Positions 25,752-39,681 of a stretch of 64,000 nt of DNA are shown here, piece by piece. Numbering within the stretch: position 1 is the first letter of the stretch; every line of letters starts with the position of its first letter. Below the pieces are notes generated by a model that made no database searches, was not told the origin of the DNA, and saw only the letters and a program-made list of their open reading frames with translations. Source of the stretch: Trichinella spiralis (taxonomy: Eukaryota > Nematoda > Enoplea > Trichinellida > Trichinellidae). The DNA is taken from NCBI GenBank assembly GCA_000181795.3, contig CM012954.1, positions 2,146,389 through 2,210,388 of the forward strand, given 5' to 3'. The position numbers were made by a program, and so were the translations under genes.

Positions 25752-26348
25752 TTATAATTTTGACAAAACTTCAAAAGGATTTCGCGATTTCTGTTCACGC
25801 GGTAGCAAAGTGTAACCTCTCGGCACGTACGTTTTTGTGCTCCATCGTGAACCTACCCCCCAGACACCACCTTGAGACATCTCCTCAACGACGCAAAGCA
25901 CTTGATCCGCTTGAAAATTGTTCAACCGCAGCTTTTTGTGTCGGCCCCATTTGAACCTAAACAATGGTTCGATAAAATCGAAAAATTACAATTAACGTCA
26001 CTGATAGTTTACCGGAGATCGAACTATAAAACGGTAATAGTAAAAAAAATAACTGTAAAATTAAATTCGAAATCCATAAGCCGAAATGTGGATAATAATT
26101 ACGAATGGATGAAAGATGTGCAACAAATAAAAGGTTTCATTTTACCTAGCCCACATCCATGGCTCGATGTCAAAGCAAGGGCCAACAAAAATTGGCACAT
26201 CCGGATTATTTTCACGTATAACTGGCAAATATTTATAGATGAATTCTTTTGTGCCCCGGCTACCGTACGATTGTGGACAATAATGAATTCGCAAATCAAT
26301 AAAATGATCACAAAAACGAATCATTCCAGCCGACATACGATTCGCCAT
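25752..26348 (-). CDS. Diverged NDUFA2-like paralogue (complex I B8 family)
   Basis: Two exons on the minus strand, 26348-26146 and 25956-25752 (intron 189 bp, splitting the Arg of WAR in phase 2), give 135 aa. The core DLRIHYCPQSYGSRGTKEF ... ENNPDVPIFVGPCFDIEPWMWAR follows NDUFA2, keeping both conserved cysteines. The second exon gives LRLNNFQADQVLCVVEEM, close to the C-terminus of vertebrate NDUFA2, then a novel tail of about 38 residues. Initiation at MANRMSAG is assumed; other Mets at positions 5 and 9 of that reading are possible. NDUFA2 is a thioredoxin-fold accessory subunit of mitochondrial complex I. The canonical copy lies 175 bp upstream in the same orientation with the intron at the same residue, so this is a tandem duplicate. 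Confidence 0.75.
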
Positions 26349-26414
26349 TTTCTGTTGAACATAAAACAAAAGGATTATGGTCAAATTCAAAAGCATCACA
26401 CAAATAAATATGTG

Positions 26415-26434
26415 CATATATATATATATATATA
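26415..26434. repeat. (AT)n microsatellite
   Basis: Short AT dinucleotide run between the two NDUFA2-family genes. Confidence 0.8.
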
Positions 26435-26523
26435 TTTCACTTTGTATAGTGATAGCTTAAATCGATAAAAATAGCAAACATTTTAAAAAGTCGATTTATT
26501 TTTACAAAATACAATTCATTCTG

Positions 26524-26867
26524 TCAAGTCACACTGTACGAAATCATAGAATTCAGCCTTTTCAAAATTTCACTGGCTGGCAAATTTGAGACATTCAAGT
26601 CCACTTCACGACCTCGGTCAAATCTGAAATTCAATTTTCAACTGTATATAAACGCTGTTTGTTCACGTTTCACAAATACCTAGCCCAAATTTTTGGAACT
26701 ACGCCGCTGCATTCACGTATTAAAATTGGCAACTTTGGATTTTCTGTCTTCACCGGAACATAATATTCGTTTATAAAATTTCGCAAACCACTGCTTGCTT
26801 CAGAAGTCTGGCACAGATGTAGTCGCAGTTCTTTCAAAGCGACTGGAAAACGAGTAATTTTTGCCAT
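26524..26867 (-). CDS. NDUFA2: NADH:ubiquinone oxidoreductase subunit A2 (complex I B8)
   Basis: Two exons on the minus strand, 26867-26680 and 26623-26524 (intron 56 bp), give 95 aa (human 99). The N-terminus [20 protein letters not shown], then [30 protein letters not shown], is a clear NDUFA2, with both cysteines of the family. The C-terminus ([19 protein letters not shown]) is less typical than that of the neighbouring paralogue. It is a nuclear-encoded accessory subunit in the matrix arm of mitochondrial complex I. TTTATT at 26495-26500 gives a poly(A) signal 24 bases past the stop. It is only 175 bp upstream of the diverged copy, so one transcript may carry both. Confidence 0.9.
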
Positions 26868-27655
26868 TTCACTTTCAAAAGGTAAATATTTATAGCATAC
26901 AGTAAGAAAAGTTTATCAATATACTGTAATGCATGTTAAGATGTTTTTTACACTTTGAAAGTTTGTTTTTTCTGTTAATTTCATTAGAATTATATTCGAA
27001 AATAATTTATAAGCATAGTTTACAATTATTAATTTTTAATTAGGAACTTAATTAAACATCTTATCTTTTCTTGATTTGGTGAAGAAGGTATGTGAAGTCA
27101 AAATTAAAATGTAATTTAAAATACTTTTGTGACATTTTAATTAGGTTAATATATTTTAAACAATAATATTTACAAAATATAATTATTTAATAAATTAAAT
27201 ATAAAGTTTATATTAAAAATTCAATATTCATTCACTCATTTATTTATACTTATTCGTCTGTTTATCATATAAATCAAAATATTTTTTCATTAGATGCGCA
27301 CGGTTATTAATAATTTATTTAAAATTTTTTTTTCAAATACTCATATTTAAATGAGATTTTTAATAAAATATTACTTGATGTTTATGAAATCGTAATACAG
27401 GTGGAATCATAATGATGTACACTTGAAGGTCAATAACGATACTGTACTTACAGTTCTGAACCCGTTATGCGTTTCTAGTAAATGAATTCTGTCGCATAGG
27501 TGTACGTGATAATTAGTTGCAACTGGACAGCATCTGATTGATTGATTGTTACATTTCCAATCTGAAATTGAAACGCTTATCACCAAAGATTATACAGTCG
27601 GTTGGTATTTTAACGGCTGTTGGTGTTTTGTTCGACTTACGGCTACAGTTTCAGC
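26868..27655. other. Divergent promoter region, very AT-rich
   Basis: 788 bases between the minus-strand NDUFA2 pair and the plus-strand REPS gene, so both promoters should be here. 26940-27360 is extremely AT-rich; 27360-27655 is closer to average. The last bases, TACAGTTTCAGC, directly precede the REPS ATG and look like a trans-splice acceptor. Confidence 0.5.
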
Positions 27656-30421
27656 ATGGCACAAATAGTGTCCGTCGGGCCTCCGCAGAAGCCGTCGTCT
27701 TCGATTCCTGCGTGGTCAACGTCGAGCGGTGAACGTTCGTCCAGGGCTGTTATTCAGCCGGTTGTTTTTGTTGATCATCCTTCAATGAACGTACGCATGG
27801 ATGTGGAGAAAGTGAACGTTCAGCCAGCTGCGTCCGTTGCCGTGCCTTCTCGCTCCAAGTCTCCGGTCTCGTCGAGCTTACATTCGAGCAGCTTACGCTC
27901 ACCGCATTCCGATTCCAAGTGGACATCATTTGACGAATCCGAAGAAGAGACCTCTTCGATTGAGTAAGCAGCAGGCTGTTTTTTTTCTTCTCATTTCAGT
28001 TCATTGATTTTTTTTCGTTATTTATTTGATTTTATTTTTCATTTCTAACTATCATCTGTATGTTTGCTTAGGAATTGTTTGTTGAACAACAGACGTAAAT
28101 GTACGCTTTTTTTACTCTTTTCAAATTAGTGTTATTTATTTAGTTTAATTTTTATTTTTTGTTTTGTTTTGCTTAAAATTGTATGACAGAGTTGCAACAG
28201 TTGATCAATCAGTTAGAGAATATTTTATATTCAGACATCTGTCGGTGAGTGAGCAACAAGGGTTGCTGCAATTGCCTGAGGATGGTACATCAGAAGGCGA
28301 CGACTCGGTGGAGGAAAGTTTTATTATCACACCGTCGTTGCGTGATTATTATACAGTTTGCTTCAATCAACTGCTAGAGAAAACGCAGCGATGCAACACT
28401 GGAGCGTTGCGTGGTCAGGATGCTGGCGTTTTTGAATTTTTTCTCAAATCTAAACTGACCCGCTCAGAACTTGGTCGTATCTGGAAATTAGCTGACGTCA
28501 ACGAGGATGGCTATTTAAATTTGGATGAATTCTGCGTGGCCATGCATTTGGTCGTTAGAAGAGTAAAAGTATGGTTGTTTTTTTTTCATTGAAATTTTAT
28601 TTATTTTTCCCAGAGTTTGTTTCGAGAGTTGTACTTTAACTGGTCAGTAGTATGAAATTTGCATAGAGGTTATTGGATTTTTGTTGTTCAGAACGACCTA
28701 AAAAAACAAATTCCCTAACATCTATTGTATTTTATTGTCACGGCTTGTTTGAATTGCAGTATATGATCGATGTAAGCAAACACTTGAAGTCTTCAGCAGC
28801 ATGCTTTTTGTTATTGGCTTGTTCAGTGAGGTGTTTTTTGACAGCAACCACTTTGTGGTAGTGTTCAATTTCTTTAGTTGGTTTACTGTATTTGAAGCAC
28901 AGGTACAAATGAGAGGAATTTTTGAATTAAGCAGCCGAAAGATTTTGATATTAAAATGATCTAAGATCTGCTTTTCAACAGTTATGTGAACACTGTCATT
29001 AGTGGAAATGGAAGATGTTTGGGAAAGATTAGGTTTTTTTCAATAATGATGATGAGATTTATAAAGCACGTTGTTTGAGTGTTTCTTTTTTATATGCACA
29101 GTTTTCCGTTGACTTTGAAATGCATGACATGAAGCCTCTTGACGAGTGAGAAGAAGAGAAAATGTGGTTATATTTTGAATGTTGATTGAATGAAATAATT
29201 TTGAGTTCAATAAACGAGAAATATAGCAGTCGTTCTACATATTTATTATACGAAGAGTTCCAAAGTTACATATCAGATTGAGAAATAATGCTTTGTCGGA
29301 GAATTATCAGTTAATATTTGTTGCAGGGAAACTTCCCTATTCCAGAAAGTTTGCCTCCTTTGTTGGCACTAATACCAACCCCACCTCGTAATGCTACTCC
29401 AGTTGATGAAGCGATCGACAAACGATGGGCAAAATTTGGTGAACGGGCAGTTGGCTTTGATGAACCATCGATACATAGGGTGACCGATGGTCCGGATTCA
29501 CCGTTTTTAAAAGATTTCACCAACGCATTAATGCTGTCAAATGAACAAGGTTCACGACTTGCTTATCCGGTTGCATGCCGGGTTTCACCGGACGTAGGTG
29601 ATCATGGAACGGGAAAATCGTTGCCAAATGCTTGTAGCAAAAAGCCTCATCTTTATCATTATCAACAGCAACAGCATTCCGTTAACACTAGTCGAACAGT
29701 TGTGATGAGTCCTCAAGCTCCGAAAGGTCCACCTCCAAAACCGCCACCGAGACCGGTTGGCAATAGGCATGTTCGTTCGGCGTCATTAGATTTGACCAAA
29801 AGTAGCAGAGCACCGCCGACCGCGCCAGCGCCGCAGCTACCTCGCGCTTGTTTGCAACGGGACAGCTGCGCGCAGACCGATCTCAGCGTTGTTATGCCTT
29901 CGCAACATCATTCCACGGTATCAGTTTCATCATCAACATATGCTTCTTCTTCTTCTTCTTCAGCGACGACCACAGTGACAACTACTGCAACCACGACGAC
30001 GAAACTTCAGCAACAATCATTGCCTCAACGTGCATCCGCATCCCCAAGCACACGCCACGTTATTGGCTTACGGCAACAACCGCTGGCCCCTCCTCCGCCA
30101 ATTACCGCAGCTTCTACAGCTGCTTTGTGTACCACTATACCGATCGCTGCTGCTGCTACTACCACAACAGCAACAACAACTATTACTACTACTACTACTA
30201 CCACCACTGCTGCTGCTGTTGTTACTGCTACCCCATTTCATGGGGGCGATGCGAATGCTTATTCTGGTTCATCTACTGAACCAACAGATTGGAAATTCCG
30301 TTGTGAACAAATCAGTCAAATGAATGCCACTTTGGAACACGAATTGAAACAGCTGACCGAATATCGAATTGGCCTAGAGCTGAAGTTGAATCGTATGAAG
30401 AAAGCTTTGCGTGAAAAATGA
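27656..30421 (+). CDS. reps-1: RalBP1-associated EH-domain protein (REPS1/2 homologue)
   Basis: Exons 27656-27963, 28190-28568 and 29327-30421 give 593 aa with phases 2 and 0 agreeing. The N-terminus is Ser/Pro rich. An EH domain (about 185-265) carries SKLTRSELGRIWKLADVNEDGYLNLDEFCVAMHLV, with an intact EF-hand loop, followed by GNFPIPESLPP as in REPS1. Next come PPPKPPPRPVG and RSASLDL, which resembles the REPS1 Pro-rich site, long Ser/Thr/Ala tracts from CAA/ACT-type repeats, and a C-terminal coiled coil (about 550-593) equivalent to the RalBP1-binding helix. REPS proteins link Ral signalling to endocytosis through NPF-motif ligands. Only one EH domain is seen; vertebrate REPS1 has two, so upstream exons may be missing. 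A possible 23-nt microexon near 28073 would shift the frame and is not used. Confidence 0.82.
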
Positions 30422-31119
30422 ATAAGAATTTTCAAATCAAAAGGTTTGTCAGTAGTAATTCTGACATCACGTACAGGCACACTGTATGTGAGGAGAAGAA
30501 GAATGATTAGCGAGGGAGAAATTGATTTTGTCATTGCTGGGTTTTTCTTCTTTTTCGTTCGTTATTATTATCATTATTGCGTTTTGCATAATTCATTGTC
30601 CATAAAACAAACGCGCCAAATTTTTCACAGTTTATTGTCACGTAGACATTTTTGATGAGTTTCTTTTCTGTTTGGCTTTGAAAAGCGCGATTTTTCATTC
30701 AATTTAACATTCTCTTTGTGTATCAGTAATTGTTTTAATTGGAATTTCTTCATCACTTCTTCCGCCGTACTTTCTCGTGCATTGCAGATATATATATATG
30801 CCGAGCATGCATATTTACATACTGATAAAAAAGTGATTAACTATGATGACTTTGCTATTTTGTTTGATGTCTTATGCAGTGCATAAACTGAATAAATATT
30901 TACACGTATGGACAATAGATGTAGTGCGTTTATCATTCAAATGTATTATATATTGTAGAGTGAATTCAACATCATCAGCAAAACACATCGGTGCGAAAAA
31001 TCAGTTAATCAAAAATGGCAAATACAAGAAGAAAAAGAAAACACTGGTTAAATAACTTATTGTTCAGGTAAGCATTTATAAGATTTCTTTTAAACAACTT
31101 CAATTCACTGGTAAAAAAG
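30422..31119. other. Shared 3' region of the convergent REPS and EHD genes
   Basis: 698 bases containing both 3' UTRs. Mixed composition, with a short AT run near 30789-30798. No further gene seen. Confidence 0.6.
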
Positions 31120-33614
31120 CTAGCTAACCGTACGGAGGGTAACTCTTTTTGACGGTGGTGTAAGGTGATCAGGCAATTCAGTTGGCATTTCGTGGCCATC
31201 CAATTTCAAATTAATCAAATAATTCGCCAACGCAAACTCATCTGCATCTAGCATTCCATCTTTGTCCACGTCGGCTAATTTCCAAATTTTACTCAACACT
31301 GAATTCGGCAATTTCGACTTGACCATATGCGCTTTCGCTACCGCACCTATAATTGCTTTTTAAATTTCCCCTTAAAAAAATAATTATTTTAAAGTAATTA
31401 CCAGTAATCTTTCCATCCAGTGGATTCATGGTGTCGAATATTTCATCCCATTTGTAACGTTCCTTTTCCACTACCCACTGAGGTTCGTCGGCGCCGGCGT
31501 TCACTCCTTCACCACGTCCAAAGCTGAACGGCGTTTCACGAATTTCACTGAACGCGCCTCCTTTCACTATCGATCGTTCAGGTTTCACCACTTGCTCTTC
31601 TTGAGGGATCTGTGTCATCAGACGAGCTGAAACAAGCGGAAAAAATGACTATTACATACGTGTACAATATCAACATACCAATATCCGATGCTAACATTCC
31701 ATCGACCATTTCGATCAATTTCGGTTTCAGTGGATTGAATTTGGAAAAGTCATGATGTACCAATAACTCTTGCATTCGTTTCATGTCTGGAAAATCTCCA
31801 GGCGAGATGTTGTACTCTCGTTGCAGTTGCTCGTAAATTTTGTCCAAATTTTGTATCAGTTCTTTTTTCCGCTTCTCCTTGCCCATCATAGACGGCATCT
31901 CCTTCTTCAAATGTGCGATGATGTAGGCGTGGACTTTGGCCAGTCGAGCCCGTTTGATCAGATCATTCAATTTTCGCAGAGCGGCGTTGCGCGGCAAGCT
32001 CTGCAAGTCCGCAAACAAATCGTGCTGTTCATCTTCGAATAGACGTCGGTTTATGTCATGATGCAACGGCTGGTCCCAGAATGAACCAATGTATACACGA
32101 GCCACCTCCGGTGTCCGGAACACCTTTCCCAACGACCACATCAACGCACCGTAGACACGCATCAGTTGTTGGTGGTCGACCATGTCGGCTTTGTTCAGCA
32201 CAATGCGTACCTTGTCTTCGTTTCCTCCGACCGCCTCAATGCAACGACGGAACTCATCGCTGATGTCCAACTTATGAGCGTCGAACAACAAAATTATTCG
32301 ATCAACTCTTTCGGCGAACCTGAATTATAAAACTAACATATTCAGACAACATACAACTAACTTGACGATCTACAGTAATAATGTTGCAAAAAAAAGTATA
32401 GAAAACTTCGTCTTTCAAATACATTACTATTTTACATTGAGTGCTGCTTACTTGTGTGCATGTGTTCAAGCATAGCTACAAGGCAAACAATTAAAGAGTG
32501 CACAGTATTAATAGGAACACGTTAACCGGTTAACTCACATATACATTCTATGCTGTTGGTGAAAATAGTTTGTTTACATTTAAGTTCACTTAAATGAGTC
32601 ACTGTGGTAAAACTTCATGACTGTTCAAATACATAAATGCATGTATGAATCACGCTCATGGAAGAGAACGAAAAATAAAATATGGAAAGCACGCAACAAC
32701 TGATATGCATAAAGAAGCTTAATTATCATTATTAACTCACAGTATCAACACTGCAAAACTTTCGATCTACGTCAGCTTAAGAACAGGTAAATCACTATTT
32801 TATTTCAGTTTTCCAATGTTATTTTTCTCTGAAATTATGAAAACTTATTTTTCGTTTTCTCCTTTCCAACTTATTTATTGAAAAACTAGCTTGTGCAAGC
32901 GGAAAAATCCCGCACAAACATATTGATGGCTTATCAAAATTTACGTGTCAATCAAAAATCCAGATCATGTTCAACACAATGTTTGCTATAAGCATGAACA
33001 GACAAACCAGAAGGGAAATAACATACCATTCGAGCACGCCGACAAAATCATAGCCTCGATCAATACGCTGCTTCTCGCCGGATAAGATGCCTGGCGTGTC
33101 AACGATCGTCAAACTATTTAGCACTTCGTTGTTGAGTTGAGAGCATTGGAATCGATTTAAGAATGCGTTTCCAAATTTAGAAAGTGGACGAAACTGACGT
33201 TTCGTGTCCACGACAAGGGCATTACCTTTACAAATGAGAAAGTGAAAAAAAATTACTTGAAAATACAAATTAAAACAATTTACCAGGAACCATTCCTTCT
33301 TGTTCACCATGCATGACTACGATAAAGCGATCTGTAGTTGGTTCAGGACCGATTCTCATTCCGGGAAAGTCGGTTTCCAACAGGTATCGAATAAATGTAG
33401 TTTTGCCTGTTGAATATTGACCAACGAGTAAAATCATCGGTTTGGCATCGAAATCTGGATCTTCCAAAGGCGGCGAGTGAAATTCATGAAATTTGTAATG
33501 TTCTTCCAAAGGGAGCAGCTTCTGCTTGTACACTTTCTTCAAACTTTCCGTAACGGACAAGAACACTTCTGGATTCTTTTTACGCTTGGTATCGTTATTT
33601 ATGAAAGAGAACAT
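31120..33614 (-). CDS. rme-1: EHD-family membrane-remodelling ATPase (RME-1/EHD1)
   Basis: Five exons on the minus strand: 33614-33284, 33225-33027, 32319-31679, 31626-31402, 31346-31120; 540 aa from [13 protein letters not shown]. Dynamin-like ATPase domain: P-loop GQYSTGKTT (about 65-73), [31 protein letters not shown]. The helical region includes HISPGDFP-like [10 protein letters not shown], then [15 protein letters not shown], and a C-terminal EH domain (about 445-540) with [29 protein letters not shown]-1 oligomerises on recycling endosomes and binds NPF-motif proteins to drive membrane fission in endocytic recycling. Length and order match the family. The first exon shown has an acceptor 12 bases before the ATG, in frame with a separate upstream exon at 35555-35659, implying an alternative N-terminus. 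It is tail to tail with the REPS gene. Confidence 0.95.
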
Positions 33615-33626
33615 CTTCGGCTGCGG

Positions 33627-35554
33627 CTGAAAAGCAAAGCAAAACCACACGCTGATATATGGATGAAGTCAATGCTTTATTTGTGAATTGAGCACACCCA
33701 CAAAACTGTCACAAATTTGACTGCTCAATTCGGACCTGTCTTGCCAACAATGACTAGGCACAATCAAAAGGGCGCAAATTGAATGGCAAAAAGTTTGAAA
33801 GAATAATGCGACCTACTGTTGACTTACTTCCATATCAGTTTAATCACTTTACACGGTATAATTTTTTCCCCTGTCTCCCAGCATTCTACGCTCGCGAAGA
33901 AAAATAACATACCGTAAGAAAAATGAAAAAAGGAAAATGAGGTACATGCTAAAGAATACAGTAAGAATTCGTTGGTGGCAGACGACTAGCACGCACACGC
34001 GTCCGCTGTGTAAGCGTGTTGCTCACATTTCTGACCTGACGTTTTATGAAGGTTGATTTATCAACAAGTTGAAATTTGTTCCACATTTCTACTGATCGGT
34101 GGTTGTCGGATGTTATTTGTTGTTCATTGCCCGGTTGGTGCAAATTCCTGAGGGAGGATGTAAACAAAACAACATGCCCATCAACTTTTTACGCTATGTT
34201 AGCAACTGGATGAGAAACACGTTAATTGCTAAATAAAGTGAAATGACGTAATGCTGCTATCGCGTTTAGACATGCAATTTTTTTGATCATTATTGCTGAC
34301 AAATCACTCAGCAGTATATTAATTAGAAAATTCTTAATTAAAATGTTTTTAATCAGTTTATTTTTGATTTTTTCTTGCACATTTGTAGGATCAGGAATGC
34401 TTTATTTAATATTATAATTTTTCAAAAGTTATTTATTTTAGAAATTAAATACACTTACCGAAAGTGATTTTTAGATAACAATGTCATTTTGAAATAGAAA
34501 TTATCTGTTATTGATTACTTTTACTTTGGGTGATAGTGGATTGTAAAATTATTGAATTCGATTTTTGGGCCATGCAAAGTTCAACGAAGAAAGTTGTTGT
34601 TACTCATGAGTAATTTGTTGATTGTTATCATTATGCATTTATGTAATGGAATTTTAAAAGATTTTATTCAATTGCATTTTTACACTTGTGACATTCTCTC
34701 TGCATCTTAGTTGTTTCTCCTTTTTAAATATGGTTTTCTGTAGTGCTATTTAAAAATTGCAATCAGCTACATCTGTTAGAATTCAGCAACAAAAAAAAAT
34801 CCATACACAACCGTAAAAACAGAAATCTTACCAGGGGAAAGGAAAGATTTCGTCCAATATTGCGCAATGAATAATATTTATTTTCATTTTTCTGTAATAA
34901 ACCAAAAGATAATAATTGAAAAAAGGCAACCAAAATTGTCTCACATATTTTTTCTTTGCCATATTGACGAGTTGTTTATAATTTTTGCATGCACACTAAA
35001 ACTATATTACTGCTGGGAGAGAATAGAAAATTGTTCACTTTCAATCAAGCATTAAAAGACACCGATCATGTGGTTGGTTGCAATGAAAATAATATCCCAC
35101 TGATGCGTTTTTTCACCTGTGACGTGGCCGATTTCAGAAAGATATACATTTACAGATGAATATTTTGAAATTGAACTTTATCGAAAAGAATCAGTTTCAC
35201 AAACACGCAGTGCTGTTGCACATTATGGAAAATTGTACAAATTTGCATGGATATTATTATGTTTGAAGCAGAAAAGGAAATAGCTGAATGCAGATTATTG
35301 CATTATTATTCATGCATAAAAATTTAATTGATAACAAATTTTCCTCGTCAAAATTATCAGAAAAATATTATTATTGCTTATGTGAAAAGTTTGGCGTCAA
35401 CAAGTTTAACAGTCAATTTCAAACATTTTACCTGTGGTGGTGAATAAGATGCTTGTTGTTTACGAGTGAGAATTGACAGAATGCATTACAATTAAAATGA
35501 TTCTGGGCTTAATGAAGACATTAATGAAAAGTAAAACAAGTTCATCACCAGTAC
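33627..35554 (-). other. 5' region or first intron of the EHD gene
   Basis: 1.9 kb between the acceptor before exon PQPKMFSF and the candidate alternative first exon. A GC-richer patch at 33950-34170 on the minus strand could be a promoter or a non-coding exon for the short isoform. The remainder is AT-rich with no other coding signal. Confidence 0.45.
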
Positions 35555-35659
35555 CTGTTGATTTTGGGTAAGATCCGTTGATTGAACTTTTCTGAAATTT
35601 ATCAGACGCACCGGTTTCTGAAAGTGGGCAATTTCGTTGATTCCATTTGGCTGCGACAT
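35555..35659 (-). CDS. Candidate alternative first coding exon of EHD/RME-1
   Basis: Reading from 35659 down, ATG starts a 35-codon open exon (MSQPNGINEIAHFQKP ... TQNQQ) ending exactly at a good donor (CAACAG|GTACTG). The phase is 0 and joins to the acceptor at 33626 (TTTTCAG|CCGCAGCCGAAG), giving ...[15 protein letters not shown] and a 579-aa isoform. C. elegans rme-1 is known to have isoforms with different N-termini, which makes this plausible. The sequence itself matches no domain I know. Confidence 0.6.
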
Positions 35660-35998
35660 GCCCGGTGTTGAATCACCAACTTGATGGTGATCTGATGTTT
35701 AAAGCGGTAAAAATCTGCTAACGCAATTTGCTAACACATAAACTTGTTCTCAGTTTTGTAATCAAACTGGAATTTCAAAAATACTCTTCCGGACTGCAGT
35801 GACAATTTCACGGATGCGAAATTAGTTGTAAAATTTGAAATTATAAGCTACTCGTAATGGCATGCACATTTTGCCAAAAAAGGTAAACACCAATTCACTG
35901 ACAAACGATAGCCTTCCATATTATTTGCAGTGTCAATAAACGATGAAATCACATTTCATGTTATACTTGTTGGTGATTTATTTCTTCACTATACATAC

Positions 35999-36036
<38 letters not shown>

Positions 36037-36925
36037 ATACATTTTAGAGCTTTATTACGTATCAGAAATTTTCGTTTTGAATGAATCATAATTTATTACA
36101 ATCAACGTTAAAACTTGAATTGCACAGTATTTGGTCTTAATTTTCTTTATTTCAAGCATATATTCAAAATATGCATTATTATTGCTAAGATATGTGCTGT
36201 TAATTAGGCGTTCTTAAATTAAAAGAAAAGGCTATTAGCCTTAGTTATTTCAACTAAAATATCTACGTAAAAAATTTAATAAGCAGAATTTGTTTAAATA
36301 AGTAATTTTCATGTTAATTTGTCTAAAATTATATTATTGTTTTTAAAAGAGCACTTTAATGGTTGAAATATTTTTTTATTCTTTACTCATTGCTATTCAA
36401 TGAATTATAAATAAACCTTAATTATCATTATTTAATTTCGTACTGTATAATTGAAAGGTTTGGCGAACTGCGAATTTCGTTTTGTTAGCTTCTTGTAATG
36501 CGAAATTATATTTATTTAACAAAATTAATTTTATTTAATCCCAGAACATCGGCCGCTAATTGTCAGTGCTCTAATTTATTAATGAAATTAATTGCATTTG
36601 TTCTTTTGAAAATACATCGTAAGCAAATGAGTTTAAGGAATAATTTTCACTTGTTTGATAACGTAGTTGCATTTAATGAGTTGTTTTATTTTACTGTTGA
36701 ATTATTTTTTCAAAAGACTCTAGCATTGCATTTGTTTGGGTTAAATAGATTGTTAGTTGCTCATTTTTGTCAGCTATATTTTTTATACGTTTGAAGAATT
36801 TTGAAAGTTTTTATGATTGTCATAGCACTTTGGAAGTAATAGGAAACGATTATTTTGCAAAATTTATTTCAAATGAACCGTACTTGTTTTTAGTAAAGGT
36901 TATATTAAGCAGCATTACGGTGAAA
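35660..36925. other. Divergent promoter region between EHD and PAK
   Basis: 1.3 kb, AT-rich with a TA/TG dinucleotide run at 35991-36040. The 98-codon ORF at 36498-36794 is of low complexity and not supported. Confidence 0.55.
35991..36040. repeat. Compound (AT)n(GT)n microsatellite
   Basis: Alternating purine-pyrimidine run of about 50 bases (AT then GT) in the EHD/PAK spacer; this kind of tract can adopt Z-form DNA. Confidence 0.9.
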
Positions 36926-39338
<2,413 letters not shown>

Positions 39339-39681
39339 ATTTACTTATTTTAATTGTTTCTGCATCACATGTATTTCCAAATTCATAGCACATTTTTTAT
39401 TTGAAATAGTTTAAAATAAAATGAAGCCAGTCATTCTTATTATTTTTAAGGCATAAGATGCAGCTTAATCTCTAGAATTTGCTCGATTGCAAGTTTACTT
39501 TTTGACGGCTGTTGTGCTCACAAATTTTGTTCACTTTTTGATTAATGTATTTTACTATTGTTTCTTTCCAGAGTACTGGCAGAATAATTTCTCTGACAAA
39601 TGTAAATAAAACGTTTTTCCAGGCTTACAGTTTCATAAAGAAAAGCTTTTTAATTATTACATTTTTTCGAATAAGTTGTGC
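39339..39681. other. Shared 3' region of the convergent PAK and NCX genes
   Basis: 343 bases with AATAAA at 39415-39420 serving PAK and TTTATT near 39394 that could serve NCX on the minus strand. No coding sequence. Confidence 0.6.

Noticed and set aside
25872-26468. 198-codon plus-strand ORF
   Set aside because: Lies antisense to the diverged NDUFA2 copy, whose two exons and intron account for the sequence; no domain on the plus strand.
26940-27360. Very AT-rich block as a possible transposon remnant
   Set aside because: No terminal repeats, target duplication or coding remnants were found; it is the shared promoter region of divergent genes.
29848-30279. Plus-strand ORFs with long Tyr/Leu/Cys runs
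   Set aside because: Alternative frames of the trinucleotide repeats inside the REPS coding exon.
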